Below, piece after piece: positions 11,159-20,889 of a stretch of 64,000 bases of DNA. Source of the DNA: Gautieria morchelliformis (taxonomy: Eukaryota; Basidiomycota; Agaricomycetes; Gomphales; Gomphaceae); the NCBI GenBank assembly GCA_015179125.1, contig WHVA01000509.1:1-64000 (forward strand), written 5' to 3'. Position 1 is the first letter of the stretch. The number at the start of each line of letters is the position of its first letter. The notes under the pieces are model-generated. The model was not told the origin of the DNA. It made no database searches and saw only the letters and a program-made list of their open reading frames with translations. A program made the translations under genes and the position numbers.

Positions 11159-12427
11159 AACCTACGGCCAGTGTTTACTCAACACCAGCTGGCATCGTCC
11201 CTTAGAGCTACTAACCTTGCTCCCGTCGTACTCCGAGCTGCTTCTCTGCTTGATACCAAGCAGATCCAAGCTGACATATTAGCGAACCTCCCCTCGGACC
11301 CCATAGCCAAGTTGCACCTCGGCTTGGTTGATGACCCGAGGTGGACCACAGACCCCGAGGGCTTTCTCAAGCTCGACAACCGAACCTATGTTCCAGCGGC
11401 ACATGACCTTCGACTTTGCATCCTGCAATACAAGCACGACCACATTCTCTCAGGACACTTCGGGGTCAACAAGACCTTGGAGTTGACCCAAAGAGATTAC
11501 ACTTGGCCAGGGATTAGATCCTTTGTCAAGGAGTATTGCAAGACTTGCACCACTTGTATGCGAAGTAAGCCGCAACGTCACAAGCCCTATGGTCTCCTCA
11601 AACAACTCCCCATTCCCGAGAAGCCTTGGAATTCCATCCCTATGGATTTCATTGAGCAGCTCCCCCCTTCATCCGAGTTCACCTCCATACTAGTGATTGT
11701 TGACCGCTTCACTAAGCAGGTTATCTTCATTCCAACCACCGACAAGATAACCTCACAAGAGCTCACTCACCTCTTCGTCCTTCATGTCTTTTCCAAGCAT
11801 GGAGTCCCCTCGCACGTCACCTCGGACAGGGGTTCCGAGTTCGTCTCGCACTTCTGGCATTCTCTAGGCAAAGCCTTGACATGCGGTTGCATTTCACCTC
11901 GGGATATCATCCCGAGCGTGACAGTCAAACCGAGCATGCTAACCAGACCTTGGAACAGTACCTCAGGATATACTGCAACTATCAACAGTCCGATTGGGCT
12001 TCGCTCCTTCCCCTAGCCGAGTTCGCTTACAACAATGCGCCTAGCGCAACCACCGGCATATCCCCATTCTTTGCTAATAAGGGTTACCACCCGAACCTCG
12101 CAGTCCACCCCGAGCGCAACCTCGCCTCGGCACGAGCTCAAGACTTCATGGTTGACCTGGACGAGCTACACCAAGAACTTTGCTGCGTCATCCTCGAGGC
12201 TCAGAAGACCTACCAAGCCTCGGCCGATGTTCGCTGCAAACCCGCTCCTGATTTCCACGTAGGATCCCTCACCTTCGTAAAGGCACAGTATTTCAGAACA
12301 ACTCGGCCTACCAAGAAGCTCGCCGAGAAGTTCTTGGGTCCTTTTGAGATCATTTCCTGAGCAGGTACTCACTCCTTCACTCTTCGACTTCCAGAACATA
12401 TGCATTCGGTCCATCCAGTATTCCACG
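11159..12427 (+). pseudogene. chromovirus A integrase
   Basis: The zinc-binding N-terminus (HDHILSGHFGVNK ... CKTCTTCMRSK) is followed by the catalytic core. The acidic triad is visible: IPMDFIEQLP (first Asp), TSDRGSEFVSHFW (second Asp), and the Glu in HPERDSQTEHANQ. The frame changes near 11875, where one base is missing between GKALT and MRLHFTSGYHPE, and a TGA at 12358 cuts the C-terminal part just before SFTLRLPEHM. The C-terminal subdomain with the LGPFEII segment leads into the chromodomain. The integrase would insert the cDNA; this copy cannot. Confidence 0.9.
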
Positions 12428-12723
12428 TATCTATGCTCGAACCAGCCTCGCCCAACACCATCCCGAACCGAGTTCAGCCGCCTCCACCCCCAGTCATTAT
12501 CGACGGCGAGCCCAAGTTCGAGGTCTCCAAAATCCTCGACTCAAAGATCGATAATAGACGAAAGAGCTGCAAGCTGCTCTATCTTGTTAGGTGGACTGGA
12601 TACGAAGGTACCGATGAAGAAACCTCGTGGATCCTCGCTTCCGAGCTTGATCATGCCTCGGAGCTGGTCACGGACTTCCACCAGTCTTATCCAGGCAAGC
12701 AGGGACTGTTGACTGTTCTATGA
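12428..12723 (+). pseudogene. chromovirus A chromodomain tail of Pol
   Basis: The last part of Pol, ending at the TGA at 12721-12723, holds a chromodomain: FEVSKILDSKIDN, LYLVRWTGYEGTDEETSW and SELDHASELV, followed by a short tail. Chromodomains at this place define chromoviruses and are thought to steer integration to heterochromatin. The aromatic cage is partly kept (Tyr and Trp in LYLVRW, Trp in EETSW). This segment itself has no stop. Confidence 0.9.
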
Positions 12724-12824
12724 TCATCCCCTTGTTTAACCCATGACCCCCAGTAGTTAGATAACAAAAACAATCCTCACAATAACAAATAACACCAAGA
12801 AATTCCATCATTCCATTTACTAGT

Positions 12825-13987
12825 TTACTCCAACATCCTCATATCCTCTCCCTCGCTCCCCTCGCTATCCTCGCCTGACTCCTCCTCATTACTACTGCTA
12901 CTTCGCTCCACCAGACCCCCATGTCCCCCATAATCTGCCAAGTCTCCCCCCCCCTGCATCCGCTTCAAGTAATTCCGCCTCCTCCTTATCCTCATGAACT
13001 CCACATCCGCCCTGTTCATCCTATCATTCGCAGCCCTAAACTCCCCCAACAACTCGCACACCCTTTCCCCAACCTCGCCAACCTTCTGTCCCACATCCCT
13101 TACCGCTGTTATCAATTCCCTCATCTCCGCACTTCGCTCCGACCTTTTCGTCTTCATGTCCTTCTTCGCCCTCCGACCTTCCACCTCGGTTTCCTCTACC
13201 TCGGCTTCCTTCCCCACACTCTGCCTCGCTCCCTCTGTCCCCTTACCCTTCTCCTCGCTCATCCTCGCTTCCATCCTCTCCACCCTCGTCTCGAGATTCC
13301 GCTCGACCCAGTCCCTCGAGTCGTCGCCATCCTCAACCTCGTCCCGAACCTTGGCCTCTTTGCTCGGCCTCGGTCCATCCTTGCTGTTCTCGCTCCTCGC
13401 CCACTTCTTCCCCACGGCGCTCGCCTGACCCTTTCCTGGGTTCGCCTTGCTGCGACGACCAAGGGCTATATACTACAGCCCAAGGACCGCGTCCTGCACC
13501 ATACGCAGGCGCCCTGGTCGGCGACGCCGAAGTCAAGGCTCACCGTGCGGAGGCAGGTGTAGTCGCGCTATTCGCAGCGCGCGCACCTCGCCTCGGCCTT
13601 CACCCTGAGCAGCCAGTTACGAGGCCCCCCATCGGCGAGCTTGTACCCGTATAGGGTCAAGTCCGTCGGGTGGTAAGTGAAAAGCATTCGCATGTACTAC
13701 TCAAATCAGCATCGAGCGAAAGACAAGACTACCACACGACTTACCTTCTTGCCGTTCAGCCCCTCCTGCCACGGCTCCCGCATATCAATGGCCGCCGCCT
13801 CATCAATGGGCCATGTGCCCACCTTGGGTCGAACCTCGGGCATAACCTCTCCCAAGGGACCATTCTCCTCAGACAGCAAGGTCTCGTCGAACACGTTATT
13901 CGCACTGTTTTCGTCGATAGCAGAGTTGAATAGAGGTTGAGGGCGCACCATATTCGTTGGCACTTGGGTTTGCTGCCTCCTACCCAC
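12825..13987 (-). pseudogene. spliced antisense accessory gene in chromovirus A (twin CxxCx6C plus coiled coil)
   Basis: Between the chromodomain and the 3' LTR, on the strand opposite to pol, exon 1 starts at ATG 13987 (MGRRQQTQVPTNMVRPQPL) and runs 81 codons to GLNGKK at 13745. A 48-base intron (13744-13697, GTAAGT...CTGAT...GAGTAG) returns in frame to exon 2 (YMRMLFTYHPTDLTLYGY). Exon 2 contains RCARCE.RDYTC and 15 residues later ACVWCRTRSLGC: two CxxCx6C motifs, a pattern I associate with many Agaricomycete proteins of unknown role. After one frame change near 13450 the remainder (MGKKWARSENSKDG to EDMRMLE) is highly charged and likely coiled-coil. TAG codons at about 13570 and 13468 make this copy defective. 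Reading and splicing are from sequence; function is unknown. Confidence 0.65.
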
Positions 13988-14122
13988 CCTTTTATCTAAC
14001 CTCGGCTACGATTAAGCTTCGCCTTTCCGGCGACTTAACATCGGGCCGGGATCTAGATTCGAGGATAGGCGAACCTTGTTCATATTATGGCCTCGAGGGT
14101 CTCGGCCATAAGGAGGGGATAC

Positions 14123-14685
14123 TGTAAGAACCCGGCCTTTGGCCGGTTACTTACCGGTATAACTTTCTTCCGAGCCCGAGCCTTGTGATACTCATGCCCG
14201 AGTACATATGATTCTTATCCTGCGCCCGAGCCCGAGCTAGAGCTAGAGCTCATATCCGACCTTGATCCCATGCCCGTATCCCCTTAGTTACTGATTCCGC
14301 TCTATCACGCATCAGTCATATATTACCTCGCCCTGACCTCGCTCCCCTGACCTCGCCCTGACCTCCACTAATATGTTCACCCTTGACTCGTACCCTCGCT
14401 CATATATAAACCCCCCTGTATGCATTCCTACTCCTCAGTCTGAAAATCAACTATCGTATACTTCGATCTTTAGTTAGTTTCAAAGCCTCACCTCTTAAAG
14501 CCAAACCTCACCTCCTATTCGTTTGCCTCCGAAGTTGGGACTCGTGCATAGGGTCGGCGCAGCACATAAGCTGAAGCCTAGTCCCTCTCCGACTTCCCCA
14601 TCCAAACCTCGCCCTGTAACCTCGGACCTTACCTCGGGTTTCGCCCCCGACCTCGGTCAACCTTACGACGGATCGTATCATAACA
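14123..14685 (+). repeat. 3' LTR of chromovirus A
   Basis: 563 bp, TGTAAGAACCCGG... to ...CATAACA, followed by the target copy ATCTC (14686-14690). Compared with the 5' LTR it has a short duplicated CCTGACCTCG segment and scattered substitutions. Its antisense strand faces the start of the antisense gene and could supply its promoter; that is inference. Confidence 0.93.
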
Positions 14686-16214
14686 ATCTCCGCCTCAGCC
14701 AGGAGCCTTGGATCAATGTGGAGGGTGCATGTCTTCATTGGAGTATAACAAACTGGCACCTTAGGGACTGATTGTGAGGACTCCGAAGCCAGGACCACTC
14801 GAATGGAAGGTCCTTCCACCATCGCTTGAACAGGGGATGGGATGGTAGGAAGTGGGAGTGGAGCCTTTGTCGACGTCTCCTTACTAGGGTCCAGCTGTTC
14901 AGGTGAGATGGCATCAGGATTGAATGGATAAATGCCTGTCTTTGGAAATGCACTCTTGACTGTGCTTGGAACGAATGTCTGCTTCCAGGCAGCTGCGAGA
15001 GGGCTGAGAAAATTAGATTTCGTGACCTTCTCTCCTGTCCTCCGTTCAAAAAGAAGGGTCTCTTGAGCCCAATAAGTCTTGAACGCTCCAAAGCAAGCAA
15101 CATCAAGACCCTGCAAGATGTGCATTGTGTGTGCGGGATAGCAAATGAGTGAGATCTTGTTAGCGATGGCATAATCGAGCACTTCAAGTTTGTAGTGAGA
15201 GACATGTCCATCCACAAGGAGGCGAGGCTTTCTGCATGCCTTTGCTCTAGTCTCATCATCGAACCGCTGGATCCAGAGAAGTCCCAGCTTTGCGTCCATC
15301 CAGCCCTTGAGAGAGTAACCAATGCTGAAGACATTGTCGGCATACGTTCAACTAAAACAACATGTGACTCACGAAGCCTCAGTAGGGTTCTCCTGTAACC
15401 ACTTCACTTGATAGTGCTTCCCTTTGAATATCACAATTGGTCTCAACACACTGCCATCTGCGCAAATTGTCGCAATGACCGTTGTATTTTCACGATTAGT
15501 CTCTCACTTCTGATGATGGATCTTCTTGCCCTTGCCACCTATTACTCTCTCCTTCTGTGCAACTCCCGACATCAATCCACTCTCATCTCCTCCATATATG
15601 TTTTGTGGTTCAAACCCACCACAATTATCATTCTCCTGCCACAGGACATCATAAAACATCTTGATATTGAAGGGATTAGCTGCCTGGCCACGAACTGACT
15701 CAAGCGGCCGTGACCAATAGGCAGAAAGGCGATCAGCCTGCCTCTCATGAACGAAATGATGTGCCCAATTCACCCCGACGCCAGGGTGGTCCAGGTTTGC
15801 TGCTTGTAGGATCTTGTCCGCAATCTCTTGAATCCTCCGAAGGTTCAGTGGGAAGCCTCTGTTGGCAACTTCAATGGCATAAGCGACAACCACGTCTTCC
15901 TGCTCATGTGTGAGGTGTGCGCTTGTCTCGAAACTGGCATCCTTTGATGCTCACGTCAACTCTTGCTCGCACCGTCGCACTGTGTTATGATCAACATGAA
16001 TGTGCTTCCCGGTTTTAAGGAAATGTTGTTGCTCAGCAAGTTCAGCAGCCTGTCGGTACCCAAATCGCTTTCAAGCCTCATAATGAGATGGATTTGACGC
16101 GTCACTTTGAGCCTGATGCGCTCTGTAAATCGCAACGGCTGCAACAACGAGTTCCTCTCGGTTCCTGCTTTTCTCATGAGATTTGACCTCATTTGACTTT
16201 GCCCATCCTGGCAT
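14686..16214 (-). pseudogene. pogo-type transposase, N-terminal and DDE core
   Basis: Reads from a likely ATG at 16214 (MPGWAKSNEVKSHEKS) down to the insertion of element A at 14691. The N-terminal helix-turn-helix region includes KRFGYRQAAELAEQQ and HVDHNTVRRCEQ; a CENP-B/Tc5-like segment follows (LDHPGVGVNWAHHFV). The DDE core shows the first Asp in NIYGGDESG (15587-15585), the second in RLLVDGHVSHY (15212-15210) and the third in MHILQGLDVACFGAFK (15104-15102). All three are present. Stops at the positions after SHYEA, EQELT, KIHHQK and NPTEAS break it, so it is inactive. It would cut and paste the transposon at TA sites. Confidence 0.88.
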
Positions 16215-16727
16215 GGATGTTGGGACCTGCAGGGACCGGCAGCAGAAGCGTGTGTAGGCTTCGACAAGGTGCAGTGAGAACGGCCGATGCACCGAACCCC
16301 CACCAGTTCTGCAGCAAATCATTGTTTCTCTCACCTGTCCTATATAAAATTTCTCTTTATGGACAAAAATTTGGGATAGAACTGTATTTGTACTCAAATG
16401 ATCTGATTTGGTGCTGATACAGGCTCAATACCGCAAAAAGCCACTTTTTTGCGCAACATCATCCCACAACTCTACCAATTTTGGTCCGTTTCTTTAGCTC
16501 CTTTAAGGGGACATGCTTTTCACATTTATCTGGAGATTTTCTATTAGGGGAGTATTCAGATCCCACTGGACCCAGCTCGGGAAATTGAGGTTGTCTCAGA
16601 TAGCAGTGCTGTCTCAGATGACGGTGGAAAACTGTACCGGTAATGAAGCTCATACAGCCTTTTTGTATTAATGAAGGTTAATGTCCTGAATACTATCATA
16701 TATGAAGGTAAAAGCCAGCACCCTAGG

Positions 16728-17154
16728 TGTCAGGGGACACCCTGTTTTCCATTTCCAGTTCCGACACCACACCCAGTTCCGACTCCATTTCCGACTCCGC
16801 TTCCGGTTCAAATTCCATCTCCGCCTCCGCTTTCGGAAATGATTCCGCTTCTGGGAGATCTTCCACCAGTTCTGTTCGCCTTGCCAGTTCCACTCCAATT
16901 TCCGACTTCCACTCTCGGAACAGTGTCGGAAATCAAGCAACTCGCGTAATAGGTGGCATCAAGGGTCGATCAAGGGTCAGGGTGGTCAGGGAGATGCAGG
17001 GTTGATGGCAGGTGCCAAGTGTTGTCCGTGGCTGCGCAGTGTAGTATAATATGGGCTCGCTGACATTGGGGGTCCTTAGACTTTTCTCTTTGGATTTCCC
17101 CTTGTCAGTTGTGTGGTAGTGTGATCTCCACAACCAGCCAGGGTTGCCCTTACA
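16728..17154 (+). repeat. 5' LTR of chromovirus B
   Basis: 427 bp, TGTCAGGGGACACCCTG... to ...TTGCCCTTACA. It is densely packed with TTCCG/CGGAA. The 3' LTR carries an extra segment of about 45 bases near its end, flanked by two copies of CTTTGGATTTCC. The 5 bases outside (CTAGG) do not match those right of the 3' LTR (GAATG). Confidence 0.92.
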
Positions 17155-17266
17155 GCAGAAAAGTCTCTCCCCTAGAGGACCGGCAGTCGTACTGCGCGTT
17201 GCATTCGCCATAGGTGCGTTCGGAATCGGAGACAGCGACTCAGAGATCGCAACCTCTTCCGCGCAC

Positions 17267-18517
17267 ATGGTATATGACAGCCCCTCGTCTTACGTTGAGC
17301 TCCCAACCCCAGAAATCCCGTCCCATATTTCTCCTTCCGACATGGATCCCGACGATCGTCTTCGGAATATGGAGGAGGAATTGACGCGGAACCGGATGAA
17401 GACCGACGCGATTGAAACAGCCTTACAAGCGATTTTGGCTAAGTTAGATATTCCACAAAGTGGTGGAAATGAAATGCTGGATGATCCGGATTTCAGAAAA
17501 GCAGAAGCAGTGGAAGAGAGGATGTCCGCGAAGTTAGCAAAGGTCAAACCCGCAACTCCGGCGGACTTTGACAGAGATCGGGAAAAGGGATGCGCATTCT
17601 TCAACACATGCAGCATCTACTTCGCCATTGTCGGAGACCTCTTTCCGAACGACCAGGCTCGGATCCACTGGGCATTGTCCTTTTTCAAGTCGGACCACGC
17701 AGCCCGTTTTGCAAACAAGGTGCTCCGACATGAAGCGAAGGGCAAGGGGAACTACTTCTGGGACTGGGACGCCTTCGAGAAAACATTTTCCGACCAGTTC
17801 TGCCCGAAAAACGAGCAGCCCACAGCCCTTACGAAGCTCGAGGGGACAAGCTGGTACCAGGCCAAGGATCCGGTCGATGACTACATCGATCGCTTCCAGG
17901 ACCTCATCGACCTTGCGGAGTATGACGACGACAAGACGATCGTCATCAAATTCCAACAAGGACTTGATCCGACACTCCAGAACCAAGTGGCGCTGCTTGG
18001 GGATGGAGCTCCGGATTTCAATGACCCGGAAGGGTGGTACCAAGCTGCGCAGAGGGTGTCCCGGAACAGGGAACCAAATGAGGCCTTCGTGCAGACAAAC
18101 CGGAACATGACACGCAGTTCCGCTCGTCCTACTCCACCTGTGCCTAAACCCGGAAGTGCATTCATTCCCACACAGAAAATATTTCCGACGGTTGCTCCGC
18201 CTGCTCCTATTAGGAACCCTAGCCCCCCTCCCTCAAAGGGTGGCCCTGCCCCAATGGATGTTGACCGCATGTGTGGAAAAGGCCACGGAACAATCACTTG
18301 CTTCCGATGCCAACAACCAGGCCACTATGCTCGCGAGTGCCCCCAAGCCTTTGACATCCGGCTTATGACCAGGGAGGAGAAACTCGAGCTCCTTCCAGAG
18401 TTCCTCGCACTCGCGGACATAAGCGGAGTGCCCACTGCGGAAGAAATTTCCGAAAATGCGGAACATGGTGTATCGGGAGCGGGAGATGTGTCGGATTTTG
18501 TGACACGCAGCGGGTGA
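17267..18517 (+). CDS. chromovirus B Gag
   Basis: Open from the ATG at 17267 to the TGA at 18515-18517 (416 residues). The frame is open further upstream but has no earlier ATG inside the element body; an internal ATG at 17342 (MDPDDRLRNMEEEL) is a second option. A predicted coiled coil (about residues 26-70) precedes the capsid: PADFDRDREKGCAFFNTC, RIHWALSFFKSDHAARF and WYQAKDPVDDYIDRFQDLI. A Pro-rich linker leads to the CCHC knuckle CFRCQQPGHYAREC. Pol follows within a few bases in another frame. This is the only long retrotransposon ORF of the left half without an internal stop. Confidence 0.88.
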   Translation: MVYDSPSSYVELPTPEIPSHISPSDMDPDDRLRNMEEELTRNRMKTDAIETALQAILAKLDIPQSGGNEMLDDPDFRKAEAVEERMSAKLAKVKPATPADFDRDREKGCAFFNTCSIYFAIVGDLFPNDQARIHWALSFFKSDHAARFANKVLRHEAKGKGNYFWDWDAFEKTFSDQFCPKNEQPTALTKLEGTSWYQAKDPVDDYIDRFQDLIDLAEYDDDKTIVIKFQQGLDPTLQNQVALLGDGAPDFNDPEGWYQAAQRVSRNREPNEAFVQTNRNMTRSSARPTPPVPKPGSAFIPTQKIFPTVAPPAPIRNPSPPPSKGGPAPMDVDRMCGKGHGTITCFRCQQPGHYARECPQAFDIRLMTREEKLELLPEFLALADISGVPTAEEISENAEHGVSGAGDVSDFVTRSG

Positions 18518-18518
18518 G

Positions 18519-19615
18519 ATGTGTGCCCCTGCTGTCTGTACATAACCGGTTTGCCTGTCTCAAACTAGAGAATGAAAAGCCCCCACACCCCTCACTTCGT
18601 ACAGACCCACTGGATAAAGTCACACAAAAACCGAATCCGACACCCCGTCCATCCCGCCTCCGCCCTTGGGAGAGATGCCTCCTGAAGCGCTATGTTGTTG
18701 CTTCCACCCCTGGCCCCAAGTCACTAGTCATTAAGGTGGAGATCCAGACAACAGATACTGCAGAAGTCAAATCCGGACCCGCCCTTGTTGACTGCGGGGC
18801 CACTGGTCAGTTTATAGACCGGGACTATGTGGAACAGAACCGACTGACCATGCGGAAGTTGCAACATGCAATCTCGGTGTTCAATGTGGATGGAAGCCCA
18901 AACGAGGCAGGGTCCATCACGGAGATAGTAGACACAATTCTCTGCTATGATGGACACACAGAACGCACTTCCTTTGCAGTGACCAGCCTGGGGAAGCAAG
19001 ACATCATCCTCGGGTTTACCTTGCTCCAGGAGCACAACCCGGAGATCAATTGGCAGACTCGGAAGGTGCTGATGAGTCGGTGCCCAGCCAAGTGTCACAT
19101 GTGCTGGTTGGAAGTGTGGAAGGAGCGCCAGGAGCAGCGGAAGACCGAACGGCTCATACAGACATGTCGTTCCGGCCCCCATCCACTGCTTGCAGAAGAA
19201 GACTCGGAAGCGGAATTTGAACCGGCTCCCACATCCAATTCCAATTCCAATTCCGACTCCGACGTCATCCGACTCGGCCCGGAAGACACTCTGGTGGAAG
19301 GGGAGTGCTTGCTGTACGTAACCCTTCCACTGGAAGCGGAACACATCCGCGCCACTGGAAATATTTCGCAATGCCTTGCTGAAGCCTCCAAGAAGCATGA
19401 TAAAGCGGAGGTGGAAATTCCGGAGTACCTGCGGGAGTTCGAGGATGTCTTTGCCAAGGAGTCATTTGATGCCCTGCCTCCACGAAAGCTGTGGGACCAT
19501 GCCATCGAGTTGGAGCCTGGGTCAAAGCCCACCAACTGCAAAGTCTACCCGCTGTCACCCAAGGAGCAGGTAGAGCTCGATGCATTCCTTGCGGAAAACC
19601 TCCATACAGGAGGAT
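18519..19615 (+). pseudogene. chromovirus B protease and linker to RT
   Basis: This continues as an open frame directly after Gag. The retropepsin motif reads ALVDCGATGQFIDRDYV (Asp kept, DCG), with FNVDGSPNEAG and the hydrophobic-Gly motif IILGFTLLQEHNPEINW. A linker with Ser/Asp/Asn runs follows, then [20 protein letters not shown], the usual entry to gypsy RT. Near 19610 the frame breaks, so the RT fingers are reached only after a one-base shift. Confidence 0.85.
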
Positions 19616-20880
19616 CTGCCCCTCCAAGTCACCCATGGCATCTCCGGTGTTCTTCATCAAGAAGAAGGACAGCTCGCTCAGACTTGTGCAGGATTACCGG
19701 GCCTTGAATGCGATCATGATCAAGAACCGGTACCCCATTCCACTCATTTCCGAACTAATCACACAACCCCGTGGGGCAAGGTACTTCACTAAGCTGGATG
19801 TCCGCTGGGGCTTCAATAATGTTCGGATCCGGGAGGGAGACGAGTGGAAGGCCGCATTCCGCACCAACCAAGGACTCTTTGAGCCACAGGTCATGTTCTT
19901 TGGCCTCACCAACAGTCCTGCCACATTCCAGACGATGATGAATGACATTTTCCGCGACATGATAACAGAAGGGGTTGTCTGTGTCTACCTCGATGACATC
20001 CTCATCTTCACAAAAACAATGTCCGAACATCGGGAAGTCGTGCAGAGAGTGCTGGAACGGCTCCGGAATACAACCTGTGTCTCAAGCTGGAAAAGTACAA
20101 ATTTGAGCGGACATGGATAGAGTATCTTGGGGTGATTGTGTCGGAGGGAAGGGTGGAAATGGACCCAGTCAAGGTTTCCGGTGTATCGGATTGGCCTGTG
20201 CCGCGGAACAAGAAGGAGGTCCAGTCCTTCATTGGGTTTGTCAATTTCTACCAGCGGTTCATCAAGGACTTCTCCTGCCACACCCGTGCCCTCTTCGACC
20301 TCACCAAGAAGGAGGTTGAATGGCGGTGTGGAGAGCCGGAACAGGCCTCCTTTGAAAAACTCAAGGAGCTGATCACTTCTGCCCCAGTCCTGATCTTTCC
20401 CAACGACTCTCGCCCTTATCGAGTCGAGGCGGATTCTTCCAACACAGCTACTGGAGCGGTCTTGTCACAACAGTCATCGGAAGATGGTGGGGGGTGGCAT
20501 CCTATTGCCTTCTTCTCTAAGAGCCTTAGTCCGGTTGAGCGGAACTATGAGATCCATGACAAGGAGATGCTGGCAATCATCCAAGCGCTGGAGGAGTGGC
20601 AACACTTCCTCGAGGGTGCTCTATGCCCATTTGAGATCTGGACAGACCACAAGAACCTCGAGTATTTCCGCACGTCTAAGAAGTTGAACCGACGACAAGC
20701 ACGGTGGTCCCTACACCTGTCCCGGTTTGACTTCATGCTCCACCACCGCCCCGGCCGCACCATGGGCAAGCCCTATGCCCTATCCCGCCGTGCAGATCAT
20801 GGAAGCGGAAGTGGAGACAACGTGGATATGACACTGCTCCACCGAGTCTCTTTGCAATCTGCCCTAGAGGGAGTGACTGC
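19616..20880 (+). pseudogene. chromovirus B reverse transcriptase and RNase H
   Basis: RT motifs: [69 protein letters not shown], and the active site [12 protein letters not shown] (19986-19997). A one-base shift near 20070 interrupts the thumb (LERLR then [17 protein letters not shown]). RNase H shows EADSSNTATGAVLSQ, HDKEMLAIIQALEEW and [13 protein letters not shown]. The catalytic residues are all present; the frame changes are the only defects I see here. Confidence 0.92.
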
Positions 20881-20889
20881 AGTTGGGGG

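Larger units (their letters stand above)
7211..14685 (+). mobile_element. chromovirus A (Ty3/gypsy, chromodomain), full length, decayed
   Basis: LTR-gag-PR-RT-RNaseH-IN-chromodomain-(antisense gene)-LTR, 7475 bp, flanked by ATCTC at 7206-7210 and 14686-14690. A purine-rich tract (14109-14120) lies before the 3' LTR. The element sits inside the transposase gene of the pogo transposon. Every coding region is broken: premature stops at 8198, 8240, 9679, 10616, 10913, 11060, 11156 and 12358, a shift in the A7 run at 9727, and a missing base near 11875. All eight stops are TGA or TAG, as C-to-T change of CGA or CAG/CAA would give. Confidence 0.95.
6288..16634 (-). mobile_element. pogo-type DNA transposon, split by gypsy element A
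   Basis: The 27-bp terminal inverted repeats are at 6288-6314 and 16608-16634. They begin CAGTTTTCCACC and differ at four positions. Both are flanked by TA (6286-6287, 16635-16636), the target duplication of the Tc1/mariner/pogo superfamily, and CAG is the usual first triplet of pogo and Tigger elements. Removing element A (7211-14685 plus one 5-bp target copy) leaves about 2.87 kb with a single transposase gene on the minus strand. The transposase carries several stops, so the element is dead. Confidence 0.88.

Noticed and set aside
12921..13562. Plus-strand ORF of 213 codons opposite the antisense gene
   Set aside because: Pro/His/Leu-rich low-complexity shadow of the minus-strand reading, which has the ordered Cys motifs and splice sites.
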